Shown: one piece after another, positions 18,459 to 27,674 of the stretch | Numbering within the stretch: position 1 is the first letter of the stretch | Layout of the letters: the number at the start of each line of letters is the position of its first letter | Assembly (NCBI GenBank): GCA_944322345.1 | Contig: CALUOO010000002.1 | Location: forward strand, 186,001 to 250,000 | Reading direction: 5' to 3' | DNA: 64,000 nt | From: an uncultured Bacteroides sp. | Lineage (GTDB): Bacteria; Bacteroidota; Bacteroidia; Bacteroidales; Bacteroidaceae | Notes under the pieces: generated by a model | What the model was told of the DNA's origin: nothing | Database searches by the model: none | Seen by the model: the letters and a program-made list of their open reading frames with translations, nothing else | Program-made: the position numbers and the translations under genes

Positions 18459-18871
18459 TTTGTTTGGGTGTTACATGTTATAGTTGTGTATGAAAAAAAT
18501 AGGCAGCAACAGGGTTCGTGTGACATAATCCTCTTGCTGCCATCGATTGTGTTAAGCTAATGATATCGTATGTTGGTTGTCCTTGGGGGAGGTTGCAACC
18601 AATGATTCCATTCACTCTCATCGTTCACTGCAAAGGTAGGAGGTCTTGGCTTTGTGCATAGTAGGCATTTCGCTCATTTTACTATGAATTTTCGCTCAAA
18701 GAATCGAAAGCAGCATTTCTATATCTTAATATAAATGCAGTGCTGCATAGTAAATGATAATCTGCGTAGTTTCTGTGTAAGAACAATTATGTTAAACTTT
18801 GAATTTTCGAACAGACTTTAAAGACAGAATCTTTATATTTGTCTTTATAACCATTAAAAACACATTTACTG
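18459..18871. promoter_or_regulatory. Divergent promoter region, sulfatase / hybrid regulator
   Basis: CAAAGGTA at 18631-18638 is TACCTTTG on the minus strand for the sulfatase, with a leader of about 165 nt. TATATTTG at 18834-18841 on the plus strand serves the regulator. The 413-bp gap holds no gene and is a plausible site for binding of the regulator's AraC domain (inference). Confidence 0.65.
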
Positions 18872-21800
18872 ATGAAGAAACTTTACCTCCTGTTGCTGAT
18901 ATTTGTAGCTGTGTCGGAATTGAGGGCGGAAATCAATCTGGACGTAAGAAAACTTACAGCACAAGATGGGCTTGCTGATAATATGGTATTATGTATCCAT
19001 AAGGATAAGCATGGTTTTCTTTGGTTTGGAACAGGTGAAGGCCTCAGTCGCTATGATGGAAATGAGATGAGAAATTTCTCTTTACTTCCCGAAAATGAAG
19101 CTGTGATGGCTATTCAGGAAAGTTCAGACCGTTTTTTTTATCTTCAGACGTGGGGCAGGATGTATTGTTTTGATTATCTGTTGGAGACCTCACTTCCTTT
19201 TATTTCTGAAACAGGCAAGGAAGAAAGACTGGATTCTTCCGACTTTTTGCTGTTGGAAGATTCTGTTTTGCTGCTTTGTCGTGGTGAACAGCTGCAACGT
19301 ATTGATTTAAAGGAAGGCAGGAAGATAAATGGCAAACATGATATTGCCAGAATAAAGGATGAGGCACTGAGTAAAATCTGTCTGACTGCTGATAGAAAAT
19401 CTGTTTATGCAATCAGTAATATTGGCACTGTGCATCGTATATCATTGCAAACAGGCGAGGTCTGTTCTTCAGTTTCTTTGTTCCCAGATAAAGCAGCTTA
19501 TTATTTATCTATTTCGTCGTGTTCGCTGTATGGCAATTATTTGTGGATTACAACTTTGGGTTCCGGGCTTTTTGTTTATAACACAGAAACCCAACAGACT
19601 GTCCACCTGAAAAATCCTTCTGACATCCTTCCGACTGTAATCTCTCATAATGATGTGTTTCAGGTTGTCAGCCTTGCAAGAAATCAATATCTGGCATTGA
19701 CTTGGAGCGGATATACCGTTTTATCATATGGAGAAGGACAGAATGAAGGCTGGAAAACCACTGTATGCAATGACAAGGCCAATTGGCTTTCACAGAATGT
19801 AGAGACACGTATGATCTCTGGATATTACGATCCTGCAGGTATTCTTTGGATAGGTACGCATGGGGGCGGAGTATTATATAGCGATCAGCGGTGGAGCTTT
19901 TTCACACAGTATCACCAAGAGCTTCATAATGAAATAGGCGGAATTGCAATAGGAGAAGATCATTGTGTTTATCTGGCTACGTTTCATCAGGGAATACTTA
20001 AAAGTAACCGTCCCTTAGGGCGCGATGGAGTTTCTTCTCTCAAGCTCGATTTATGTCCCGATGGGAATGCAACTTATATTTCAGCAGGAAAAAGTGATGA
20101 CGGAACACTGTGGTTTGGCAGCGACCAAGGAGTATTGTTGGAATTTCCGGCTGGAGGAGCTCGCCCTCGGTCTCATCCCATGCCAGTTGCAGCGTGGATT
20201 CGGTCTATTTTCCCGGAAAAATCAAGCGGGACCATATTGCTGGGTACTAATCGTGGTCTTTACCGTTATGACTGCAATTCTGAAACGTTCGAACGTGAAT
20301 GGCTGAACCTCCCTATACAAGAGATATTCTCTATAGATAAAGATCCGGAAGGATGCTTCTGGTTAGGGACAAACAGTGGAGTTGTAAAAGTGTGGAAATC
20401 AAATGACGCAGATAAGAAATGGGAGGCTGATCTCAGATACTTGAACTCTTCAAAACTTTATGGAGCTGCGGCATACGGTGTTTTGTATGCTTCAGACAGT
20501 TGTGTCTATGTAGCTGCCTCAAAAGGATTAGGCATCATTCATCCTACCTATGCAGACAGTGTACGCTTTTTTACTATCAAGGATGGATTGTGCAGTAATT
20601 GGATTAATTGTGTCATTGAAGACGATAAGAACCATATATGGGTAGGAAGCAATTCAGGCATCAGTCATTATAGCCGTCACCAGAATCTTTTCTATAACTA
20701 CTATATTGCAGGAAACACGAAGAGTGCTTACAAGTATGGTTCACAACTACTTTTTGGAGGGAGTCGTAATCTTACTTGTTTCAATCCGGAAAAGGCAATT
20801 GCTTTTTTTGAGACGACAAGAGAGAAAAAAGTGCAAATTACCGAGCTTATAGTGGATGGCGAAATTGCAGAAGTGGGGAAAGCTATCAACGGACAGGTGA
20901 TTTTACCTCAATCGTTGGTTGGAACAGAACGCATTGTTTTATCGAATGCAAACCGTAACTTTTCTTTTGCTTTCAGTGACCTTTCCTTTGCAGAGAACCT
21001 GCAGAAATATAATTATAGATTATTACCTTATCAGGAATCATGGATAAACTGTAGTACCAAAGAGCGTATCTCGTATATGAATCTGCCTCCGGGAGATTAT
21101 TGTTTTGAAATAAAACCTGTATCATTGAATGGGAAGAATGAACCTGTAACTTCGCTTTCTATAAGAATTCAGCCTCCATGGTTTGCAACTTGGTGGTTCC
21201 GTTGTCTGATTGTAATAGTGCTGCTGGCAACTGCAACTGTGGTTTACAAGAAAGAAAAACTGCGGCAGAGAAGACGTGCCAAATATTTATTGCTTAAGCA
21301 TGAACTTGCTTTATCCAATCGGGAATGGGAGCAAGAAAAAAAGATAAAAAAAGAACAGGAAGACTTTTTTATACAGACTGCTCATGAACTGCGTACTCCT
21401 TTAACCTTAATCTTGGCTCCGGTGCAGGAACTTGTACAACAGGTTGCAGAGGGATACCCAGTTTCATTGCTTCGTAAGCGCCTGGCCCAAACCCTGAAGC
21501 AAACAAAGGCCTTACATACATTGGTAGACCAATTGCTCTATATTCATAAAATGCGTTCCGGAATGGTCAAACTTTCATTGTCAGAGATAGATATTGTGCC
21601 GTTTGCTTATGAGATTTCTGAAGAATATCGTGATTTGAGTGTAATCAATCAGATAGACTTCCGGATAAAGCCGGCATTCGAACATTATTCTCTGTGGGTA
21701 GATGCCGGAAAACTGAGAGGAGCTATCTCTAATTTACTTTCCAACGCATTTAAATATACTCCACAGGGGGGAAGCATAACTTTGTCTATCGCGGAGCTGC

Positions 21801-22951
21801 TGGTGAAAGAAGATAAATTCTGCACAATTACGGTTGAAGACAATGGACCGGGCATTCCGGAAGACTTGTTGGAGCATATTTTTGAACCTTTTTTTACAGG
21901 GGTGGCGAAAGCTGAATTCTCGACTTCGCAAGGAATTGGCCTGCAGATTGTGAAACACACACTGGAGCTTCATCATGGTATGGTTAAAGCAGAAAGCAAG
22001 CCGGGATGTGGATGCAAGTTTATATTGTATATTCCTGTCGGGAAGGAACATTTTGCTCCCGATGAATATGAGACTGTGCCCTATATCCCCGAGGTTGCGG
22101 TGCCTGAAGATAAAGAAATGGATCACGTCCTTGGTGAACAACTTTTGGCAGGAGCCGCCAAGAATAATCATTCTCTTCTTATAGTTGAAGACAATAACGA
22201 TGTTCGGGAATACATTGTAAGTCTGTTTACAGCCGAATATACCGTTTATGAAGCTATCAATGGTGAGCAAGGTTATGAAATGGCTCAGAAGTACCAGCCC
22301 GATCTTATCGTTTCCGATATTATGATGCCGGTAAAAGATGGCATTGAACTTGTCAAGGACTTACATGCTTCTACCCGTACGGCTCATATTCCTGTCATTA
22401 TGCTTACGGCCAAAGGCGAAGACAAGGATATGATTCAGGCTACAAACTTGGGGGTAGATGACTACTTGACAAAGCCTTTCAATCCGGAGGTGCTGAAGGC
22501 AAAGGTCATGAACCGGATTGCCATGCAGGAGAAAATGAAGAGGTTTTATTCCCGTATCTTTGCGTTGTCGGATACATCCGATGAGGCGGAGAATAAGGAA
22601 AGAGAAACATTCCTTCAGCAGGTAATCAATGTCATTGAACAGAATTTTGCCGACGAGCAGTTTGATGTTTCCGTATTAGCCGACAAGCTGCATGTCAGCC
22701 AACCTACTCTACGACGTAAGATCAGGAAATACAGTGCTTTATCGGCTATCGAACTGATAAGAAGTGTACGTATCAGCAAAGGTGCCATGTTGATACAGCA
22801 GAATTGTTACAGCATTCAGGAAGTGTCTGAACGGGTAGGGTATAACGACATCAATACTTTCCGGAAGCATTTTGTGGAGCAGTTTGGTGTACAACCTTCT
22901 AAATTCGGGAAAGAAGTAGCCTCAACTCCCTCTTCCGAAGAAAAACCTTAG
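18872..22951 (+). CDS. Hybrid two-component system regulator (HTCS)
   Basis: A 1359-residue one-protein sensor-regulator. It has a signal sequence, then a periplasmic double propeller of regulator repeats (LWFGTGEGLSRYDG, LWIGTHGGGVLYSD, IWVGSNSGISHYS), a Y_Y_Y domain (YRLLPYQESWINC..LPPGDYCFEI) and a transmembrane helix about residues 775-797. The kinase core follows, with phospho-acceptor His838 in QTAHELRTPLT and ATP-binding motifs NLLSNAFKYTP and DNGPGIP. Next is a receiver domain with Asp1149 in SDIMMPVKDG and a C-terminal AraC helix-turn-helix. In Bacteroides this family senses glycan fragments and activates the adjacent utilisation genes. The divergent sulfatase is the obvious target candidate. 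Confidence 0.97.
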   Translation: MKKLYLLLLIFVAVSELRAEINLDVRKLTAQDGLADNMVLCIHKDKHGFLWFGTGEGLSRYDGNEMRNFSLLPENEAVMAIQESSDRFFYLQTWGRMYCFDYLLETSLPFISETGKEERLDSSDFLLLEDSVLLLCRGEQLQRIDLKEGRKINGKHDIARIKDEALSKICLTADRKSVYAISNIGTVHRISLQTGEVCSSVSLFPDKAAYYLSISSCSLYGNYLWITTLGSGLFVYNTETQQTVHLKNPSDILPTVISHNDVFQVVSLARNQYLALTWSGYTVLSYGEGQNEGWKTTVCNDKANWLSQNVETRMISGYYDPAGILWIGTHGGGVLYSDQRWSFFTQYHQELHNEIGGIAIGEDHCVYLATFHQGILKSNRPLGRDGVSSLKLDLCPDGNATYISAGKSDDGTLWFGSDQGVLLEFPAGGARPRSHPMPVAAWIRSIFPEKSSGTILLGTNRGLYRYDCNSETFEREWLNLPIQEIFSIDKDPEGCFWLGTNSGVVKVWKSNDADKKWEADLRYLNSSKLYGAAAYGVLYASDSCVYVAASKGLGIIHPTYADSVRFFTIKDGLCSNWINCVIEDDKNHIWVGSNSGISHYSRHQNLFYNYYIAGNTKSAYKYGSQLLFGGSRNLTCFNPEKAIAFFETTREKKVQITELIVDGEIAEVGKAINGQVILPQSLVGTERIVLSNANRNFSFAFSDLSFAENLQKYNYRLLPYQESWINCSTKERISYMNLPPGDYCFEIKPVSLNGKNEPVTSLSIRIQPPWFATWWFRCLIVIVLLATATVVYKKEKLRQRRRAKYLLLKHELALSNREWEQEKKIKKEQEDFFIQTAHELRTPLTLILAPVQELVQQVAEGYPVSLLRKRLAQTLKQTKALHTLVDQLLYIHKMRSGMVKLSLSEIDIVPFAYEISEEYRDLSVINQIDFRIKPAFEHYSLWVDAGKLRGAISNLLSNAFKYTPQGGSITLSIAELLVKEDKFCTITVEDNGPGIPEDLLEHIFEPFFTGVAKAEFSTSQGIGLQIVKHTLELHHGMVKAESKPGCGCKFILYIPVGKEHFAPDEYETVPYIPEVAVPEDKEMDHVLGEQLLAGAAKNNHSLLIVEDNNDVREYIVSLFTAEYTVYEAINGEQGYEMAQKYQPDLIVSDIMMPVKDGIELVKDLHASTRTAHIPVIMLTAKGEDKDMIQATNLGVDDYLTKPFNPEVLKAKVMNRIAMQEKMKRFYSRIFALSDTSDEAENKERETFLQQVINVIEQNFADEQFDVSVLADKLHVSQPTLRRKIRKYSALSAIELIRSVRISKGAMLIQQNCYSIQEVSERVGYNDINTFRKHFVEQFGVQPSKFGKEVASTPSSEEKP

Positions 22952-23002
22952 TCTGTAAATGAATGGTTGGCAGCTCATCATTCACAAACTGCCTGATGGA
23001 CT

Positions 23003-26000
23003 TTATTTCAGCAGTTCTGTCCACTCTTCGGGTGACAAATCGGGCAGTATGTCGCTTTCGCTGATGAATGTTTCTGCTAGTTTCCGTTTGCTTTCCTGAA
23101 GCGTCAGAATCTTTTCCTCGATACTCTCTTGGGTGATGAACCGGTAGGCGATGACCTGTTTCTGCTGCCCTATCCGATGGGCACGGGCTATTGCCTGTGC
23201 TTCGGCTGCAGGGTTCCACCACGGGTCGATGATGAACACATAGTCCGCCTGTGTCAGATTGAGCCCTACGCCGCCTGCCTTCAGTGATATGAGAAATGCC
23301 TGTACGTCTTTCTGTTCGGTAAAATGGGCTATTTCTGAAGGACGGTTGTTTGTAGCGCCTGTCAGCAGGGCATATTTCCAGTTGCGGCGGCAGAATTCTT
23401 CGGCAAGCAGTTTCAGATGTTGTACGAACGACGAGAAGATCAGCACCTTATGTCCTTCGCTCCGTAGTGTGTCGAATGTTTCAATGATTTGTTCCGTCTT
23501 ACCGGATATTCCTGTAAACTCAGGGTGCAGCATCCGTGGATGGCAGGATAGCTGGCGGAGCCGTAGCAGTCCGTTCAGCACGCTAAATGCATGGAACTTG
23601 CTCCATTGTCCGTCTGCCTGCCGGGTGTGGCGAAGCAGAATGTTCCGCAGGCTGTTTTTTTCCTGTTCGTACAGTTCTTTTTGGGCTTCGGACATGCCAC
23701 AGCAGATTATCTCTTCGGTCAGTGGAGGAAGTTCCGGGGCAACTTCTTCTTTGCTTCGTCGGAGGATGAAGGGGGCGATGAGCCGTTGCAACTGCATCTC
23801 TGCATGAGTACTTCCCTGACGGATAGGGGTGATGAACTGACGCTGGAATGTACTTTCGTCTCCCAGCAGGTCGGGCTGCAGGAAGCGGAACTGTGCCCAC
23901 AGATCTTTCAGCGAGTTTTCGATGGGAGTTCCTGTCAGCGTCAGCCGGTGCTTTCCCTGTAGCTGAATGGCTGCACGGAACGTTTGTGAGTCGCTGCTCT
24001 TGATATATTGGCTTTCGTCGAGAACAATATACTCGAAACAGTAGTCACGGAGTGTCTCTATGTTGTTCCGCATCATGCCATAGCTGGTAAATATCAGGTT
24101 GTAGCGTCCGAAAAAACGTTCCGGATGTCCTGATGGGATAGGGGTGTAGCTGTTGTATTCCGTTGTCGAAAGTGTGGTGAACCGTTTTGCTTCCCGCCGC
24201 CAGTTGTGTAGCAGCGAGGTTGGAACTACAATCAGTGACGATGGTTTTCGGGGAGCTCGTCTGCTTTTCGGACGTTGGGTGACTGCTGCCGGTTCGTCTG
24301 GCTGTTTCCCAGTCTGTGGAAGCAGTTCTGTGTTGTCGGAGAATAGCTGGAACTGTCCTCCCGAGTCCGCTTCCTGATGTGACGGAGGAACTGTGCAGGC
24401 TTCCTCTTCCTTTGCCTCCTCTGCAATTGCTTCTTCTTGGGTTGGTTGTTTGTAGAAATGCTGCAGCTGCGTGAGTGTCTGTAGCGTCTTACCCAATCCC
24501 ATATCGTCGGCAAGGCATCCTCCGAAGTTCAGTTCGCTGAGATGCACCATCCACGAGAAACCTTTCTGTTGGTAAGGTCTCAGTTTGGCTTTCAGTCCTT
24601 TGGGAGCCGGGACGAGAACAATCCGGTTCTTGTCCGGAAATTGTTTTGTGACTGTTTGTTCGGTTAGTGATGGAAGCATGCCTCCGTATGTCCTTTTCAG
24701 CCGGATTCCTTTATCTGTCTGTATTCCCATTTCCAGCATTCCTGCATATTGGCTGAACCATTCGTCGGGCAGCAGGATTATCTCTCCGTTGGGCAACAGG
24801 AACTCGCGTCTGCCTTCCAGAATATGCCTGCGGAAACGTGAAAACGGAATCCGCAGACTGCCTACTACAACCGTGATACGCAGGTCGAACCAGTCTGGTT
24901 CGTCCGTACAGCTTTGCTCTATCCGTATTTCATCCATACAATAGGGCAGATTTTCCATACCTCCGGTCATCCGGAACGTATGGCGGAGCATCTCTCTGTT
25001 TTGATTGATCCATCCGGTGATGCTGCGTATGGGTGAATGGTCGGACAGCTGAAAGTGTACATCGCTGATCTGATGCAGTCCGGAGTCGATTAACTGTTGC
25101 AGCGCTTCCGCCTCGTGCTGCGGGTGGCGACGGAAGAAAACAATCCGTCCGTCCGCTTCGCGGTAGATGATTTTCTTCATTTCCCCTTCTGCATCGGGAG
25201 GAAACGTCCGGTCGCCATAGCGGAAGTCGAGCCGTAGCATCTGCTCGTTGTAGACGGTATCCTCAATGGCGAGCTCGGGCTGGCAGGTGCGCTGTTCTTC
25301 CTGTATGTCGAGTCCGTATATGGTGGTTTCGTGGTAGCGCGCTGTGGGAATCAGAATGTTGTCGATGTATTTCTCCATTTGCGCGGTCTCTACCGAAACG
25401 ATATCCTTTTTGGTGAATGGCAATAGCCGGGCGCTTTCGATGTGGGAGAAGAAGTAGAGATCCATCCCCAACAGCAGAATGGCGGGCGATGAGTTCAGCA
25501 CTACCACCGGCTTACGGTCGGTCAGCGAGAATGGCTCTCCGTTGTAGAAGCAGTCCAGCTTGTAGCGGAAGCTGTGGTCGTCCGTCCGGAAGATGAAACG
25601 GCTTTCTACAGGGGTGGGGTGTACCCGATAGGCGTGGTGGGCATACAGCATTTTGCTTCCGGCCTGTTTCTGATAGAGAGGGAGGTGGCTGCTGCGGATT
25701 AGTTCCAGCATCTCGGACAGCTTCTTTTCGATGAAAGGGCGTACAACGGTTTTTATCCGTTCCTGATCTTCGGACAGCTTGTGCAGGAAGTGTGACACTG
25801 TCTTTTCGCGCGAGTAGATCCCCATCAGGTATCGTTCCGTATAGTGTGAGGCAATGTCGATGGCACGCCGTTCTGCTTCGGACAGGTTTGCAGTTGTCTC
25901 AGGAGAGGCATGGAAAGCCTGTTCCATCAGTAGCACTGTTCCGTCTTCCGATGTCTCGGCAAGGTAGGGGATGAGCAGTGCTCCCAATACGGGATGTTCT

Positions 26001-26044
26001 GTCAGAACGATGATTATTTGTCCGTCGGCAGTTTTCTTTTCCAT
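23003..26044 (-). CDS. SNF2-family DEAD/DEAH-box helicase
   Basis: A 1013-residue SWI2/SNF2 ATPase. Motifs in order: Walker A LADDMGLGKTLQTL, Ia SLIVVPTSLLHNW, II in the form DESQ (VLDESQYIKS), III LTGTPIENSLKDLW, V LISLKAGGVGLNLTQA and VI QAIARAHRIGQ. The N-terminal 480 residues are the long bacterial SNF2-associated region. A low-complexity acidic insert with a basic tail (about residues 535-605) separates Walker A from motif Ia. The role is DNA translocation or remodelling; the precise function in Bacteroides is not known to me. It has a TACCTTTG box at 26065-26072 and converges with the HTCS gene. Confidence 0.93.
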   Translation of the reverse strand: MEKKTADGQIIIVLTEHPVLGALLIPYLAETSEDGTVLLMEQAFHASPETTANLSEAERRAIDIASHYTERYLMGIYSREKTVSHFLHKLSEDQERIKTVVRPFIEKKLSEMLELIRSSHLPLYQKQAGSKMLYAHHAYRVHPTPVESRFIFRTDDHSFRYKLDCFYNGEPFSLTDRKPVVVLNSSPAILLLGMDLYFFSHIESARLLPFTKKDIVSVETAQMEKYIDNILIPTARYHETTIYGLDIQEEQRTCQPELAIEDTVYNEQMLRLDFRYGDRTFPPDAEGEMKKIIYREADGRIVFFRRHPQHEAEALQQLIDSGLHQISDVHFQLSDHSPIRSITGWINQNREMLRHTFRMTGGMENLPYCMDEIRIEQSCTDEPDWFDLRITVVVGSLRIPFSRFRRHILEGRREFLLPNGEIILLPDEWFSQYAGMLEMGIQTDKGIRLKRTYGGMLPSLTEQTVTKQFPDKNRIVLVPAPKGLKAKLRPYQQKGFSWMVHLSELNFGGCLADDMGLGKTLQTLTQLQHFYKQPTQEEAIAEEAKEEEACTVPPSHQEADSGGQFQLFSDNTELLPQTGKQPDEPAAVTQRPKSRRAPRKPSSLIVVPTSLLHNWRREAKRFTTLSTTEYNSYTPIPSGHPERFFGRYNLIFTSYGMMRNNIETLRDYCFEYIVLDESQYIKSSDSQTFRAAIQLQGKHRLTLTGTPIENSLKDLWAQFRFLQPDLLGDESTFQRQFITPIRQGSTHAEMQLQRLIAPFILRRSKEEVAPELPPLTEEIICCGMSEAQKELYEQEKNSLRNILLRHTRQADGQWSKFHAFSVLNGLLRLRQLSCHPRMLHPEFTGISGKTEQIIETFDTLRSEGHKVLIFSSFVQHLKLLAEEFCRRNWKYALLTGATNNRPSEIAHFTEQKDVQAFLISLKAGGVGLNLTQADYVFIIDPWWNPAAEAQAIARAHRIGQQKQVIAYRFITQESIEEKILTLQESKRKLAETFISESDILPDLSPEEWTELLK

Positions 26045-26064
26045 TCATTGGTTTGTTGAAACGG

Positions 26065-26281
26065 CAAAGGTAGTGAAAGTCGAATGCAGAGGCAAGCAGA
26101 AAACGCAGTTTTCGTAGTTGACTCTGCTGAGACGCCTCCTATCTTATCTAAAGGTAGTGAAAGTCGGATGTAGAGGCAAGCAGAAAACGCAGCTTTCGCA
26201 GTTGACTCTGCTGAGACGCCTCTTGTCTCATCGAAAGATGCTGAAAGGTGAGCGGGAAACGGAATAACTTGCTTAATTTTG
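26065..26281. promoter_or_regulatory. Divergent promoters for SNF2 gene and mnmA
   Basis: CAAAGGTA at 26065-26072 is TACCTTTG on the minus strand for the SNF2 gene. TAATTTTG at 26274-26281 on the plus strand is only 4 bp from the mnmA ATG, so the mnmA transcript may have almost no leader. Confidence 0.65.
26066..26245. repeat. 84-bp tandem duplication
   Basis: AAAGGTAGTGAAAGTC begins at 26066 and 26150, and a decayed third start (AAAGATGCTGAAAG) occurs at 26234, each 84 bp apart. The two full copies differ at only a handful of positions. Each contains nested inverted repeats (GCAGAG/CTCTGC, AAAAC/GTTTT). The duplication copies the region next to the SNF2 promoter box, but the second copy has TAAAGGTA and so lacks the perfect -7 sequence. 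Confidence 0.9.
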
Positions 26282-26285
26282 CAGC

Positions 26286-27353
26286 ATGAGTAAAGAAAAC
26301 AAGAAAGTCCTGCTGGGTATGAGTGGCGGGACAGACAGCTCTGTAGCTGCCATGCGACTGCTGGAGATGGGGTATGAAGTGACCGGAGTGACATTCCGTT
26401 TCTATGAACTTCATGATGATACCGGTTATCTGGATGATGCCCGTACGTTGGCAGAGCGGCTTGGAATAGAACACATCACATACGATGTCCGTCCTCTGTT
26501 CCGGCAGACCGTTGTGGATTATTTTATGCGCGAGTATATGGCTGGGCATACTCCCGTGCCCTGTACGTTGTGCAACAATCTGCTGAAATGGCCTTTGCTG
26601 GCACAGCTGGCCGATGAACGTGGCATCCGTTATATCGCTACCGGACATTATGCGCGCAAGGTGTGCGTAGGAGAAACCTGTTATCTGACTTATGCTGCCG
26701 ACCGTGACAAAGACCAGACTTTCTTCCTTTGGGGACTGCCGCAGGAGATTGTGCAACGGATGCTGCTCCCGATGGGCGAAATTACCAAAAGCGAGGCACG
26801 TGCGATGGCTGCCGGGCGTGGATTCCACAGAGTGGCGGAGAAGCGTGACAGTCTGGGCGTCTGTTTCTGCCCGATGAACTACCGCAGCTTTTTGCGCAAC
26901 TATCTGCCGGATGCGGGTGTACTACAGCGTGGAAGATTTGTCGACGAGGATGGGACTTTTCTCGGGTGGCACGAGGGGTATCCGTTTTATACCATCGGGC
27001 AACGCCGGGGGCTGGGCATCCATCTCAATCGCCCGGTGTTTGTGAAAGAGATTCATCCGTCGGAAAATGTCGTTGTACTTTCGTCCGACTATTCATCGCT
27101 CGAAAAGAACCGGATGCTACTGACTGATTGCAATGTGGTCAATCCTTCACTGCTGCTGGATGCTCCGGATGTTACAGTAAAAATACGCTACAGAAAACAG
27201 GAAAACCGGTGCGTGGTATCGCCCGAACCGGACGGAAAACTCTCTGTCCGTCTGCTCGAACCTCTTGCTTCCATTGCTCCCGGTCAGGCGGCCGCTTTCT
27301 ATCGCGACGATTTGCTGATTGGTGGCGGAATAATCGTATCTTCCTGTATATAA
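26286..27353 (+). CDS. mnmA: tRNA-specific 2-thiouridylase MnmA
   Basis: A 355-residue enzyme that makes 2-thiouridine at position 34 of tRNA-Lys/Glu/Gln. The PP-loop is [12 protein letters not shown]. The two catalytic cysteines are recognisable in VPCTLCN and in DSLGVCFCP. The family motifs [18 protein letters not shown] and [11 protein letters not shown] are all present. The start at 26286 is required because the next ATG is inside the PP-loop. A -7 box ends only 4 bp upstream, so a leaderless or nearly leaderless message is predicted. Bacteroides often carry more than one mnmA paralogue. Confidence 0.95.
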   Translation: MSKENKKVLLGMSGGTDSSVAAMRLLEMGYEVTGVTFRFYELHDDTGYLDDARTLAERLGIEHITYDVRPLFRQTVVDYFMREYMAGHTPVPCTLCNNLLKWPLLAQLADERGIRYIATGHYARKVCVGETCYLTYAADRDKDQTFFLWGLPQEIVQRMLLPMGEITKSEARAMAAGRGFHRVAEKRDSLGVCFCPMNYRSFLRNYLPDAGVLQRGRFVDEDGTFLGWHEGYPFYTIGQRRGLGIHLNRPVFVKEIHPSENVVVLSSDYSSLEKNRMLLTDCNVVNPSLLLDAPDVTVKIRYRKQENRCVVSPEPDGKLSVRLLEPLASIAPGQAAAFYRDDLLIGGGIIVSSCI

Positions 27354-27423
27354 GCGGTTTAATTCCTCTGTGACTCCTTTTTGTTTTACCGTTCGAAAGT
27401 CTGTACTTATTCCGTTTGTTGGG

Positions 27424-27503
27424 AAAGGTTAGCTGACGCGTTGGCTAACCTTTGCTGACATGTCAGCTAACCTTTCCCAATACGTCAGCTAACCTTTGCT
27501 GAC
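27424..27503. repeat. 4 x 22-bp repeat element, AAAGGTTAGC family (mostly inverted)
   Basis: One direct AAAGGTTAGC at 27424 is followed by three inverted copies (GCTAACCTTT) at 27444, 27466 and 27488, spaced 22 bp. It lies between two convergent genes. The rest of 27354-27674 contains a terminator and no gene. Confidence 0.9.
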
Positions 27504-27611
27504 AAACGGGATATTGTTGGCTGTTGATCGAAAAAAAGAGAGGCATCTCCAGATATGTCATAGTAAAGGGAAAAAAGTACACAAGTGAAAGCTCTGTCGT
27601 GGGTAGAATAA

Positions 27612-27652
27612 TGCCGGGAATTCGTTGTCTTGTAAAGAAGTAGTTCCCGGCA
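27612..27652 (-). terminator. Terminator of the GH3-superfamily gene
   Basis: TGCCGGGAA and TTCCCGGCA form a 9-bp stem with a long loop, 23 nt past the stop. On the minus strand it is followed by TTATTCT. Confidence 0.7.
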
Positions 27653-27674
27653 CTTGAATTTCGTTCGTATGTCT

